From: Brachionus manjavacas
Lineage: Eukaryota > Rotifera > Eurotatoria > Ploima > Brachionidae
Assembly (NCBI GenBank): GCA_019054805.1
Contig: JAHQIY010000001.1
Location: 8,446,501-8,510,500, forward strand
Length of the DNA: 64,000 nt
Reading direction: 5' to 3'
The position numbers and the translations under genes are program-made. The notes under the pieces are model-generated. The model searched no databases, was not told the origin of the DNA, and saw only the letters and a program-made list of their open reading frames with translations. Shown here in pieces: positions 11,325 through 22,063 of the stretch (its first letter is position 1; each line of letters opens with the position of its first letter).

Positions 11325-13119
11325 TCAAATTTCATACAAATACCTATAATTCTTGATCAATTCGTCTAAAAACTCTGGATCGTCTAGGAGCCGATCAATA
11401 TCTGCATTATTCTTTAGAAGTTCTTTTAATCTAAAATTTTTCAGCCTAGTTTTTTGTGTAATATTTTCTTTCTGTGTACTAAAATGCTCAGCACTAGTAT
11501 CAACAATCGTAGAAGTATCACTAATGATTTCTGTGGAATTCTCTGTATTAATTGCAGTAATTTTTGTTGAAGTTGACGTTGTTTCAGTTGTAGAAGCTGT
11601 AGAAGTTCTTGTAGTTGTAGAAGTTGTAGAAGTTTTAGTAGTTGTTGTAGTTGTTGTAGTTGTTGTAGTTGTTAAAGTTGTAGTAGTTATTGTAGATGGA
11701 CTGGTGGTTGAAGATGAAGTAGTGGTAGTTTTGGAGGTGGTATTTGTTGTTGTGGCATCAATTTCATTAAATTCTTGTTTTTCTTGAGGTGTGTTATTGT
11801 TAGCTAAATTTTCATTTGAATCTTCATCTAGAAATGGTTCTTCTGTGGTCTCTTCTGGTTTTGCAGTTACTTCAACCAAATAAACCTCATAATCTTCAGG
11901 TTCAGCAGTAGTGGTTTTGATTTTTTTTATTCTTCTTATGGGTTTAGAACGCGGTGGCACTATAGTAGCTTTAATGGTGTCTGATTTTTCGGATTCTTCT
12001 GAATCTGTGGAATTTTCAAATTTAAATACTTTGGCCTTCATAAAACGTTGTCCTCTATTGGCAATATCGGACAAGCTATGTTTCAGATTATCTTTTTCTT
12101 TTTCTCTCAGACTAAATAGTTGATGATTCGGATTGCGTTTTCGTGATTGAAATTTTTCCAATTGACTACGTTGACTTAACAAAAATTGATTTTGAGGATT
12201 CGATTGTCCAAATGAGTCGAAATATCCTTGATTTTCAAAATATGGATATGCATTTCTTGAAAAAAAATTCCCATAAGATTGGTCAGCATTGGGCATGAAT
12301 GGACTTATTGATTTATGTTGCATTTGTGCTAAATATGATATCGGTTCTTGATAAGAAAAGCTATTTAATTGATTTTGAGCACCATAATTCTGATCAAATC
12401 TGTCTATTTTTTCAGCCACAGGATAATTTTGAATTGAAATCTTGTCAAAACTTGGTACTCGTTGAGCAAAATATTGTGGCTGAGGAGCAGGATTTTGATA
12501 ATAATTTGAGTTTTGATTATTTGGTTCTAAGAGTGTACTTGCTGTGGAGGCTAATGGACTCAAATAAGATTTGGTCGATGTGTTTGGCATATATGGAGGG
12601 AATGGGGTGGATCTGGTTGGTGACTGGAAATTTTGATGATTAAGAATATGACTTTCCGGTTTATTTCGAAAATTAAGACTCGTAATTGATTCCGGATGGA
12701 ATTCTCTATTGTGAATCTTTTTTTCATATTCAATCAAATTTGGAGATGAGGTGAGCAATTTTTCTGGTAGATCACCCAACAAACCAATTGTTTCCGGATG
12801 AAGACCTAAGATGGATTCTGAAAACTCGATTAATAAATTTAATTAAAATAAATTACAAAATATAACTTTGAGCAAGATTATAATTTAAGGCCTTAACTAA
12901 GGGATTTTTAACTTCGGCCAATTGTCGATTTGCTTTCTGTAGTCGTTGGTGTACCAATTGCCTTAATGAACTTATTTCTCTTGCTAAAAACAAATCGATC
13001 AACAAATTTTTTGAAAAGGAAAAAAATTTCAAATTTGTACCTAAACTGGACAATGAAAGGCTTAGCATAAATAAAATAAATAGAATAAATGTAAAAGTAA
13101 ATTTTTTCATCTTATGCAA
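11325..13119 (-). CDS. secreted Thr-rich (mucin-like) protein
   Basis: Three exons: 13041-13119, 12867-12983 and 11325-12817, 1689 nt, 562 aa. The N-terminus is a signal peptide (KKFTFTFILFILFMLSLSLS), with a second possible start three codons in. Residues of about 90-330 are Asn/Gln/Pro/Tyr-rich. A basic and acidic stretch with KPIRRIKKIKTTTAEPEDYE follows, then about 80 residues of almost pure Thr/Ser (coded near 11580-11740), as in O-glycosylated mucin stalks. The C-terminus is charged and helical (KELLKNNADIDRLLDDPEFL). No family is recognised. The Thr tract also leaves a long open frame on the opposite strand, which is a shadow. Likely extracellular or cuticle- or mucus-related by composition only. 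Confidence 0.8.
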
Positions 13120-13461
13120 AATTGAATCAAAATTGAAGTGTGATTTTTCAAATTTTTTAAATATTCAATTAAAAAAATTGGATTAAAATTTGATTTTATA
13201 TATCAAACAAAAAAAACTTGCTAATTGTTTATGTATTTAAATTTTGGAGTTAAATTTGAAAAATAATACATGTGAAAATAAAAATTACAAACAAATGGTT
13301 ATGTAAATATTACGGAAAAAAGACATTTAAAAGATATTTTACGAGTTTCACATTAAAAGAAGAAAATAAAAATAAAATTAAGTGAAAAAACATAACTTAA
13401 AAATTATATTTTCTTAAATAAAAAATATCTATATCTGTAGATCTGCAAAAGAATTAGTCCA
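13120..13461. other. spacer, nothing seen
   Basis: AT-rich sequence upstream of the Thr-rich gene and outside the duplicated arm. Nothing recognisable. Confidence 0.5.
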
Positions 13462-13895
13462 TTTTATAATCAAATTTTGTATTCAAAATTATCTACAAAA
13501 TTGAACAATTTGAAGATATTAAAATGTAAATAAATCTACTTTCAGTAACTAAATATAAAGTTTTTTCGCTTTATTAATAAAAAAAAATCTGAATTTGAAT
13601 CTGAACGCTAAGAATCAAAATAATTATATTTGGAATTATTTTCAATGTTTGATAAAATACATAAAGGGACTATTAATTTAAAATTTCTAAAAAAATTTCT
13701 CCAAAGTGGAAGAGCTAGTGGAATATACGCTTTTTGGCACTTTATTGACCAAATCAATCATGAAAAATTTGAGTGGATTTGAAAATGAAAATCATTTTGA
13801 ATCTAATAGTTTATTATTATATTAAACATTTTTTAAATCCTAAATAAATTAAAAGTTAAAATAAAATGTTAAAATGCTTATTGTTCCTTTTGAAT

Positions 13896-14975
13896 TTAAT
13901 GATGAACCAGAGAGCACACTAAGCATCCAACTTTGTTCAACAAATCTTTAACACATCCAAGTGCTACTAAGTCATCAAAGTGGTTTGAGTTTCCCAATAA
14001 ATCTTGCAAAGAAAGCAGAGCAAATCCATTGAGGACTGGCAAATTTTGAACATTCAAGTCGTGCAACAAGAATCTAACTCGATCGATCAAAGCTGGCAAG
14101 TGAGCGGTATCCAATAAATTAATGTTGATCAAAAGTGTATCAATGTCAACAATTGAGTCCAAATTGTTCAATAAATCAAGATGAACCAATGATGAAAGCA
14201 AGTGTTTCACTTGGGGAACTAAATCAGAGCTGAGCGATCCATGACTCAAGAGATTCTTCAACGTGTTGACAATGTTCAAATCAGCTTGCGAAAGAATGTC
14301 CAAATTTAGTTCGTTCAATAAACCGTTCAACAATCCGTCTAGATTGTTCACATTGTGTAGATTCAGTTGAAAGACCAAATTGCGTAGTTCATTCAAAATT
14401 CTATTGTTCAACAAATGGTCTAAGTCGATATTGAGCAACGAATGCAAGTTATCTAATGGAGATACGACTGAGTGCTGATTTTTCAATAATTCCAACAAAT
14501 TGTTGACAAGGTGTAAGACGTCATTATTAGGTAGAGTGTTTGTCAATTTGACCAAATCCAAGATATCTCTCAATGGTGTAACAATGGCCAAATCCAAATC
14601 ACTCAATTGTCTCAAATCTAATGAATCCAAAACATTTCCCAAGTTCAAAAGACCGTCCAAGTCAAGTAAATTAGACAGGTCCAGTCCAATAACAGAATCC
14701 AATAGACCATTTACTCCTCCCAATAGATTGCCCAGCAAATTGCCAGATCCTTGAACTGACACTGATCCTGAGCCACTTCCAGATCCAGACAATAAGCCTC
14801 CGAGTAGTCCTGATTGCGATCCAGAAGCACTAGCACTTCCAGAGCCAGACAACAAACCACCCAATAATCTTTTTGATCTAGACTTTGGTCCGTCGATATT
14901 TAATGACAAACCAACACTTTGGCTAATCAAACCAATGCACACAATCAAACTGAATAATTGAGCTAAATTTCTCAT
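13896..14975 (-). CDS. secreted Leu-rich repetitive protein, copy 1
   Basis: Intronless, 359 aa, and identical in protein sequence to the copy at 24901-25980. Signal peptide at about residues 1-22, then a furin-type site (RSKR, about 32-35), then two Gly/Ser segments (GSGSASASGSQSG and a second like it). The rest, to about 340, is a Leu/Asn/Asp-rich array of amphipathic segments such as LLNGLLNELNLDIL. The C-terminus holds three cysteines (CVKDLLNKVGCLVC) and ends in HH. This suggests a processed extracellular protein that forms helices or assembles, but no family is recognised. A TATA box stands upstream at 15048-15055. Codon use is richer in G+C than the surroundings, as expected for a highly expressed gene. 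Confidence 0.88.
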   Translation of the reverse strand: MRNLAQLFSLIVCIGLISQSVGLSLNIDGPKSRSKRLLGGLLSGSGSASASGSQSGLLGGLLSGSGSGSGSVSVQGSGNLLGNLLGGVNGLLDSVIGLDLSNLLDLDGLLNLGNVLDSLDLRQLSDLDLAIVTPLRDILDLVKLTNTLPNNDVLHLVNNLLELLKNQHSVVSPLDNLHSLLNIDLDHLLNNRILNELRNLVFQLNLHNVNNLDGLLNGLLNELNLDILSQADLNIVNTLKNLLSHGSLSSDLVPQVKHLLSSLVHLDLLNNLDSIVDIDTLLININLLDTAHLPALIDRVRFLLHDLNVQNLPVLNGFALLSLQDLLGNSNHFDDLVALGCVKDLLNKVGCLVCSLVHH

Positions 14976-15047
14976 TTTTGTTCAATTCTTGTCTTTTTTT
15001 TCACTTGTTTTAGTTTAATGTTTTATAGGCACTAAACTTTTCCCTTT

Positions 15048-15055
15048 TATTTATA
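15048..15055 (-). promoter_or_regulatory. TATA box of Leu-rich gene copy 1
   Basis: TATAAATA on the minus strand, 73 bases before the ATG, inside a block conserved exactly in both copies. The mirror site is 24820-24827. Confidence 0.65.
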
Positions 15056-15560
15056 CCACTCTTGATTAGATAAAATATGGCACCATTTAATGATGAATAA
15101 TGGTCGAATAGCTTGAATTAAAATTTAAATAACGATACTTTCCTTTGTCTGATAGCCCAACATGCACACACAATGATTTAAAATTTTAATTTTTTTATGT
15201 GAATAGAAAAAAAAGAGGAATGCAAGTGAGACATTTGGAAGACTTTGGAGCATATTTCTGTTTTTTTTTAATTTTTTCGCTTTTTTTTTTTAATTTATTA
15301 TTTATAATTTTTTTTATAATAAGAATACTTGGGATTATTTTGATCTGAAGAATAAAAATCAAGTGTGTTAAAAAAAATAATTTTTATCGAAATATAACTG
15401 ACCCTAAAAATTTTTTATTTATTTCCAAAGCCAAAAAATATCCTCAAATTCGATTTTATCTAATTTTAATACTAATACTAATGCTCTAAATAAAAAAAAT
15501 CATCTTCATCGTTTGAATGATTTAATTCAAGATTAATATTTTGTTTTATAATTTAAAGAT

Positions 15561-16116
15561 AAATGCTTAATGTTTAAATATTATTTATAGTAAATATTAT
15601 TTATATTTATAGATCTTTTATTGGAAATTAAAAGGACAAATTTAATTGTCATACCCCAAATGCTTAAGTTTTTATTCTAAATTATAAAAACAACCCCAAA
15701 TGTTATATAGAATACCCCAAAAATAACAATTATGCTTAGAAAAAAAAATAACACCTTTTCTATTAAAATAAAGACAAATTTGATACTTTAACATTATTTT
15801 TATTAAAAGAAGTACAAATATTAAAAAAAACCTTTATTGATAAGTTTGATACTTAATTTGAGTTGGGTTATTTAATTCAAAAATTGGGGTACTGATTTTA
15901 GACAGCAATTTAAAAACTAGTGACAAATTAAAGATAAAATTAAATTTTAAAATTTGAAAAATTGCCGTTTGGCTTAGCAAATTTGAAAAACCAAAATTTA
16001 AATTAATAGCGTCTTCAGGTGATTTAAAAAACAGGTGAAACTTTTGTATTGGCAATGTCGCTTAACAAAACAAACCAATACCGACGGTGAATATTTAAAA
16101 GTCGGTCAAGCTAAAT
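15561..16116. other. spacer between duplicated arm and LINE
   Basis: AT-rich. Has a cluster of ACCCCAAA-type motifs (about 15650-15720). A 73-codon minus-strand frame (15834-16055) shows no recognisable domain and is not called. Confidence 0.45.
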
Positions 16117-17071
16117 TTGAAGAGGTTAGACAAATCGATTAGCTATAAAGTCTTATTTAGTGCACTAGATATCGTCCTAAATCAATTGGAAAATGATGCG
16201 ATCACAAGTATCATCAATTTCTCTTCAAACAAATTTTGTATAATTGAGTTTAATGCTGCTTTTAATGGTGTCAAAATTTTCGATCGTGAAATCAATATTA
16301 ATGGAACCATTTTCAGACTTGAAGATGCAATTGATTCCCGGATCTCAAAAGATATTGTACTTTTCGTTTTCACTTATTGCCCTCTGATTTCAAGAATTAT
16401 TGGCTTGAAACCTTTTTTTATGATGTTCGAATTGATGGACTTAATATTGAACACATTACTGAAGAAAAATATTAAGATAGATCCGAGAGGAAAAATGGTG
16501 TCAGAAGAGTGATAATATATAGTAAATGTAAATGGTCACATAAGAGATGAATACCATATTACTGCAAGTGTTCCTCAAGGCTCGGTAATTAGCCCATTCC
16601 TTTATAGTATTTTTATCAATGATATTCCTGAAAGAAATAAAAAAAATAGTGAATACTCTCTGCTGGTGACTTCATTAATAGACAATGAGATCAAACTTTT
16701 AAAAAAATTGTTCTTTCTGTACTTTTTGTACTTTTTCAGAATTTTATTTTATTTGGCCCTGTTCCTTTTTGTACTTTTTGTAATAAATGTTAATTTAAAT
16801 CATTATATCAAAACTTAAACGGGGCGGACGGGGAAAGTGGGATCTTAATTATTGCACACTAGAAAACCTTTATAAATCTTTAATCGGATCAATAATTGAT
16901 TACTCTTATCCGTGTCTAGATTCATTTTCGGAGACAAACATTATACTTTAACTAAAATATAAAACTCCTTCCAATTTTTTGCATCATGAGGCCTTTAATA
17001 AACTTAAATTCTTACCTGTCTCGAATCGACTTTTTGAATTGAGCTAAAGATACTAGACGTAGCAGGAGGGG
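16117..17071 (+). mobile_element. decayed LINE, 5' part
   Basis: The frame 16117-16512 contains EININGTIFRLEDAID and a FVFTYCPL block, reminiscent of the ORF1 region of non-LTR elements, though this part is less certain. Around 16560-16640 the reverse transcriptase motif SVPQGSVISPFLYSIFINDI is clear. The following YxDD block is gone. Near 16855-16930 a C-terminal block (LYKSLIGSIIDYSYPCLDSF) and then FNKLKFLPVSNRLFEL follow. Several frame changes and an internal deletion show that it is long dead. CR1/Jockey-type by these motifs. The element resumes at 18738 after a TIR insertion. Confidence 0.75.
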
Positions 17072-17073
17072 TA

Positions 17074-18735
17074 CAGTGGTGTTCCGGATTTAGTAATTTA
17101 CGATAATTTACGTAAAAAATAGTAAACTTATTGAATTTTACGTAAATATTGTAAATTTACAAAAGTAAAAAAACGTAAATTTACTTGATTTTACGTAAGA
17201 TTTGGTAAATTTCGATTATTTTACCTAAATTTATGTAAAAAAAAATGTCTATTTTTTAAGTCAAAATTTTTTAAGAAGAGAACAAAGTTTTTCGGGTCTA
17301 GTCGCTTAAGTAAACTAATGTTCACCTGTTACTGGAACAATTCTTGTTCTCAGGTTTTATAAACTATTAATTGACCAAATCTAAAATTGTTCACCTATTT
17401 TGAAATTTCTTCATCTATTTAGAAAAAAGCTAATTTAATGATAAAAAATAAGATAGAAAAAATAATTACATAGAAAATTTAAAGTTTGGCGGAGTAGGTA
17501 AATTTTGCGAAATAGATGAATCTTTGTCCGCCAAAGTCAAACACTTAAAGGGTGAAAAATTAATTTTAATTTTCTTTAATTTTTATTATTTGTGCTGAAA
17601 GGCAAAGATTTAAGTAGAGAGCGCATTTGGGTATTTGAAATTGTTGAAAGAGTAATACCAGGTCAAAAAGATCAGAGCAAATGCTAAGCTATTTCAAATT
17701 AAAAATCTAATTATTATTAACTAATTTTTATATCAGTTTCGAGAATTAGGCATTCAATTAAACAGCTTTATTCAATTTGTTCACATAATCTAAATATTGT
17801 TCGTCTTATTCTATTTTGGTTCACCTTAATACTATTTTGAACAAAAAATTGGATGAACCAATAGTTCACAAAATCTGAGAACAAGAATTTTTCAGTTAAT
17901 AAGTGATTCACCTGACCGACAAGACCCAGGTTTTCATTTCAACGACTGAATATAAACTTTAATCTAAGTGAATTATTTATCTTTTTTTAGTGTTCATTTT
18001 TTTTTAATTTTATATAATTTAACTTTAGTTTTAGTTTTTTCATTTGTTTTTATTCTGATGGAGCTTTTGCTCGGTAAAAAATAGATAAATGAATTGATCA
18101 AAAGTTAAAATAGAATTTTCAAAATTTTTTTCAAATTTCCAAACAAAAATTAAACTCATTCTATTTCACCAAAGAGTTTAATTTCAAATATGAAAATGCT
18201 TGCAATATTAACTTAAAATTATTTTTTTTTGAAACTGAAAAAAAATATTTGAAACTACGCACTTTTTCAATGCTATTTCAACATAGGATACATTTTGTAA
18301 TTCAAACACAAAAAATTAAACCATCTAGATTTTAATCTAAATTAATTCAAATTTTAATTTATATTTTCAATTTTAACCTTTTTGTTGTTGAATGTAATTT
18401 TGACATTTTACAATTTTTTACTATTAAATTGATTACATTTTACCAAAATTTACGTAAATTATGGTAAATTTTTTTTTTACAATTTGAATATAAATATTGA
18501 AGGATAAAAAAATTCATTTTTTTAATTAGTGCCAAATTATTTCAAATTTTTGGACATTTTTTTTTACATAAATTTACGTAAAATGATCGAAATTTACCAA
18601 ATCTTACGTAAAATCTAGTAAATTTACGTTTTTTTACTTTTGTAAAATTTACGTTTTTTTACTTTTGTAAAATTTACGTAAATTTACTATTTATTACGTA
18701 AATTATCGTAAATTACTAAATCCGGAACACCACTT
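17074..18735. mobile_element. TIR element inserted in the LINE, TA target duplication
   Basis: The left end CAGTGGTGTTCCGGATTTAG is matched by the reverse complement of the right end apart from the outermost base. The TIRs extend about 160 bp and are built from units like TTTACGTAAATT. TA flanks both sides (17072-17073 and 18736-18737), as for Tc1/mariner-type elements. The interior has no transposase; it contains a copy of fold-back family A (17339-18330). The element is 1662 bp long. Confidence 0.82.
17339..18330. repeat. fold-back repeat family A, copy 2
   Basis: Inverted-repeat core 17339-17889 with arms TTCTTGTTCTCAGGTTTT and near-complement, followed by a segment ending GATGGAGCTTTTGCTCGG (to about 18078). 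A block at 18190-18330 also occurs at 3295-3405. It lies within the TA-flanked element 17074-18735. Confidence 0.65.
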
Positions 18736-18737
18736 TA

Positions 18738-19010
18738 TGTTGAATACTCAACTTTATTGTGTAATTGCTATCTTACTATTTCTTCTTTCTTTCCTGAACT
18801 GTTCATTGCTTAAATACTTTGCATGTCACCTCTTACAATTTATCAATTTTTATTTTTATTTTTATTATATTTTTACTTATTTTAATTTTTCCTAAATTCT
18901 TTCTTTACATTTTTTTTTTATTTTGTCTTAATTTTTTTTTTATTTTTTTTTTCTAATCTGAATGAGCTTTAGCTCGGCACAGATAAAAAATAAATTATAA
19001 AAGAAAACAG
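18738..19010 (+). mobile_element. decayed LINE, 3' part
   Basis: Continues the LINE interrupted at 17071: a TTGTGTAATTGCTATCTTAC stretch, T-rich 3' UTR and a terminal GAGCTTTAGCTCGGCAC hairpin before an A-rich tail. A related stretch occurs near 57070-57115. Confidence 0.65.
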
Positions 19011-19848
19011 TATAAGGAAAGAAAATTATTTTTTATTTGAATTTATGCAGAGTTGTTTAAGATTTTAAAGTTTTAAGTCCAGCAAAAAAAAACATCCAAG
19101 TCCGGACTAGATTTTTCACTCATTTTTTTTATAAAAAATACACTACAAAAACAAGAGAATACAAAAAACTTAAATTCAGTATTTTTTGCTAAAGTATGTC
19201 TGGTCCAGACTTTTTAATAATCTTGACTTTAATTTAGAACTTTAAAAAAACATAAAATTAATTTTATTTGCTTTATTTTATTATTGTTTTATGCCGTTAA
19301 ATTTCATAGCTAAATATTCTATGTTAAAAAGTGTTATATTCTTTAAATGAGTTCTCAAAAGTTAAGTTCTTTACTTTTATAATCGAATTAATTAGAGTGC
19401 AACTAATTTTTTTTCACACTAAGATTTTTTTAAAATAAAGAAATTCAATTACATATCCATTTTTTGTATTCACAAGTGTATTTTTTGATGAAACAAAGAG
19501 AGTAAGTCAATAAAAAAACACTAACTTCAAAATCAGAATATGAAAGATCAAAAATGAATGTGTCTTAAGTATTATTTTTGACACAGTATAGTTAAAATTT
19601 TCTAGGTTTGTTTGCATCCTCAGCAGTTTGTATAGTTTTAAAATCTTGATCTATTCTGATAACTTATTTATTCATTAATCAATTGATTTTTCAAACCTTT
19701 TTTTATTATCTTTTTTGATTGTTTTAATCATTTTTATTTGAACTCACAGTATTCTGATATTCAATAAAATTTAAATACAATTACTGTGAAGATATTAATT
19801 AAATCAAATTAAAATATATTAATTTAAATTTACAAAGTTATTTTGAAT
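19011..19848. other. spacer, nothing seen
   Basis: AT-rich sequence downstream of the SLC22-like gene. No coding region or clear repeat. Confidence 0.5.
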
Positions 19849-22063
19849 TTATTCATCTTTAACAAATTCATTAATTGTATCGGGTAATTTTTGATTTCGT
19901 GTCTCAGGCATAAAAATAATAAACAAGATGACAGCTACCGAAGAAATAGATCCGTAAATTAAAAATGGCAATGGGTACCAAAATATCTCTCCCTTCAAAT
20001 AAAATTTATTTTAGCTTGATTTATAACAAGACTTACCAAAAGTTGTATATTTGGTGAAATAATTGTGCCAATTCTGGAAAATGTTTGACAAATTGCAAGT
20101 GAGGAATTTCTAATGACAGTTGGATGACATTCAGCCGTGATAATATAAATTGTATTGTAAGAGAAAGAAACTGCAAACTTACTCACTAAAGTGAGTCCTG
20201 TAACTAAAAGTCCTAGATTTTTTGGTATAAAAAGAACTGAAATAAAGCAAATGCCGGTCGTTGCCATCATCATTGAATAGGGAATTTTCCTGCCAAATCT
20301 TTCAAGCACAAAATGAGATGTCAAAATGGCCACGAGCTCTACCAAAGCCGAAAGACCGAAATTCAAATAGGGATCACCTGCCAAATCACTTGTATTATAA
20401 CTAATACCATAATAGACAAATGTATTTGCTAGCCAATTGAATAGAATAACTGTTGAACGAATAAACAATCTTTTCGATTTGAATATTATTTTTAAAGTTT
20501 GCATCATAGTGTACTTTCAAAAGTAATCAAATTTTAAATTTTAAATATTTTATCTTAGGTTTACATGCTTTTCTTCAGTGTCCATATCAGAATCTTGAAT
20601 TGAAGTTAAATCGTCTGTGTCACTTAAAAGATAGAAACTTTTTTTGTTTGATTTGGCGATTCTTCGAAAAATTGCGTAGGCCTCTTGGTTTCTATTTTTG
20701 GTCATGAGCCATCGCGGCGACTCAGGAACTACCCTGTAAGAATGAGAAAAATAAGAAAAATCGCTTGATCAATTTACTGTAAAAATTTGTTTTTTTTAAC
20801 GCCGTGGTTAAAGCTCAAAAATTTGGTTTTGGTGCCTTGAAAAAATTAATTTTTTCGGCTTACTTTAAATTTATTTATAATCGTATTTATTTGACTTCAT
20901 AGATTTTCAACTTTACTAGTTTAAGCCATAAAAATTCAATTTTTTGAGGCACCAAAACCAAATTCTTGGGCTTTTAGTGCGTCGTTAAAAAACAAACATT
21001 TACGGTAGGTTCTTTTTACCAAAAATATAAAGCAATTAAAGTCAAAATTGCAGCAATACAGCCATACATGGTTTTGTAGTCACGGATAAAATAAACCAAA
21101 ATGAGAACAACAAATTCACCGATTATATAAAGATAATATATGGTATTTGCCGCGGCTACTCTTTTACTCGGGCCAACAATTTCAATTGCTTGTTAAAAAC
21201 CAACTAAATTAAATCAGGCCAAAAAATTTATTTTATTTTTTTACCAATAACCACAGCAGTTGCATACACATTGGCCGCAATTCCTATCAGCAGCCTTAGA
21301 ACTCCGAACAAAATCTCTCTTAGATTTTGGTTTGCAAAATTGTGGCTCATAACAAAAAATAATCCAACATTTAAAATCGCATTGGAGATAACAAATAAAT
21401 AGGCAGTTGTCTTTCGACCTAATCTTTAGAAAAAGTTTATTTGTGAGTAGATGTTTAACAATTAATTAATTTTACTTGTCTGAAAGAATACCACTGAGCA
21501 AAACCCCATAACTGCCTGAGAAATATAATGTAGAAAAAAGACTTCTTTTGGGCGCATTGTCACATACTAAATTCCACTGACAAAAAAAAAATAAATAGAA
21601 ATTTAAAAAATTTTAAAATTGATTGTTACATCACTGGTCAGTGTGCTCTCAAAGTATTTTTTTGAGTAGACCCACTTGTCACATTTAATAAGCGTTGAAT
21701 TGGAACTATTTTGATTGAAAGCTTTCAGGTTGCAATAATCATACTCGTTTTTGAACGAGCCAGATTTTGATTTTGGTATGTACTTGTCAATTAGCTGCTT
21801 ATGATATTCGCCTTGGATCTCGTAGGTATCGTTCTGGTAGTCGGGAATTTTGCATCTTTAATTAAATGAAAAGTTTCCATGCTAAGAAAGACTTAAAAAA
21901 TAAACCTATGATTTGGTGTGGCACCATAAAAAGAAAAACTATACGCGACTAAAGCAGGCTCGAATGACAAAATTCCAACCAAAATAAACACAAATAGCTG
22001 GTAAGGCCCAAATTCTCCAATTTGCTTAAAAATTTCTTCAGTTTGTTTATTAAGCCGACTCAT
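19849..22063 (-). CDS. SLC22-type organic ion transporter (MFS)
   Basis: Eight exons: 21906-22063, 21630-21855, 21476-21576, 21245-21423, 21020-21188, 20565-20733, 20037-20513, 19849-19992. Total 1623 nt, 540 aa, the usual length (about 550). Features match the family: N-terminal IGEFGPYQLFVFIL membrane segment 1, a large extracellular loop with WNLVCD near its end, the MFS motif GILSDKLGRK between segments 2 and 3, VPESPRWL after segment 6, ERFGRK between segments 8 and 9, and PETRNQKLPDTI after segment 12. It should be a plasma-membrane polyspecific carrier of organic cations or anions; the substrate class cannot be read from sequence. The intron between exons 5 and 6 is largely a MITE. The start is the ATG at 22063, which gives the expected short cytoplasmic N-terminus. 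Confidence 0.92.
20775..21007. mobile_element. MITE occupying an SLC22 intron
   Basis: TIRs start TACTGTAAAAATTTGT on the left and TACCGTAAATGTTTGT on the right (read inward), and continue for about 60 bp to TTTGGTTTTGGTGCC. The 233-bp element fills most of the 286-bp intron 20734-21019, stopping 12 bases from the donor side. TA at the ends may belong to the target duplication. Confidence 0.8.

Larger units (their letters stand above)
13462..15560. repeat. left arm of 2.1-kb inverted duplication
   Basis: This segment is the reverse complement of 24317-26418 at very high identity. The match includes promoter, complete coding region and 3' flank of the Leu-rich secreted protein gene. Similarity fades near 13462 (outer end) and 15560 (inner end). 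Differences seen by eye: a synonymous Ser codon (TCT here, TCA at 25027-25029) and scattered single changes upstream. Confidence 0.92.

Noticed and set aside
11353-11787. 144-codon plus-strand frame, very Val-rich
   Set aside because: It is the antisense shadow of the Thr-rich tract of the secreted protein gene.
14500-14754. 84-codon frames antisense to both Leu-rich genes
   Set aside because: They lie fully opposite a well-supported coding region and mirror each other only because the arms are duplicates.
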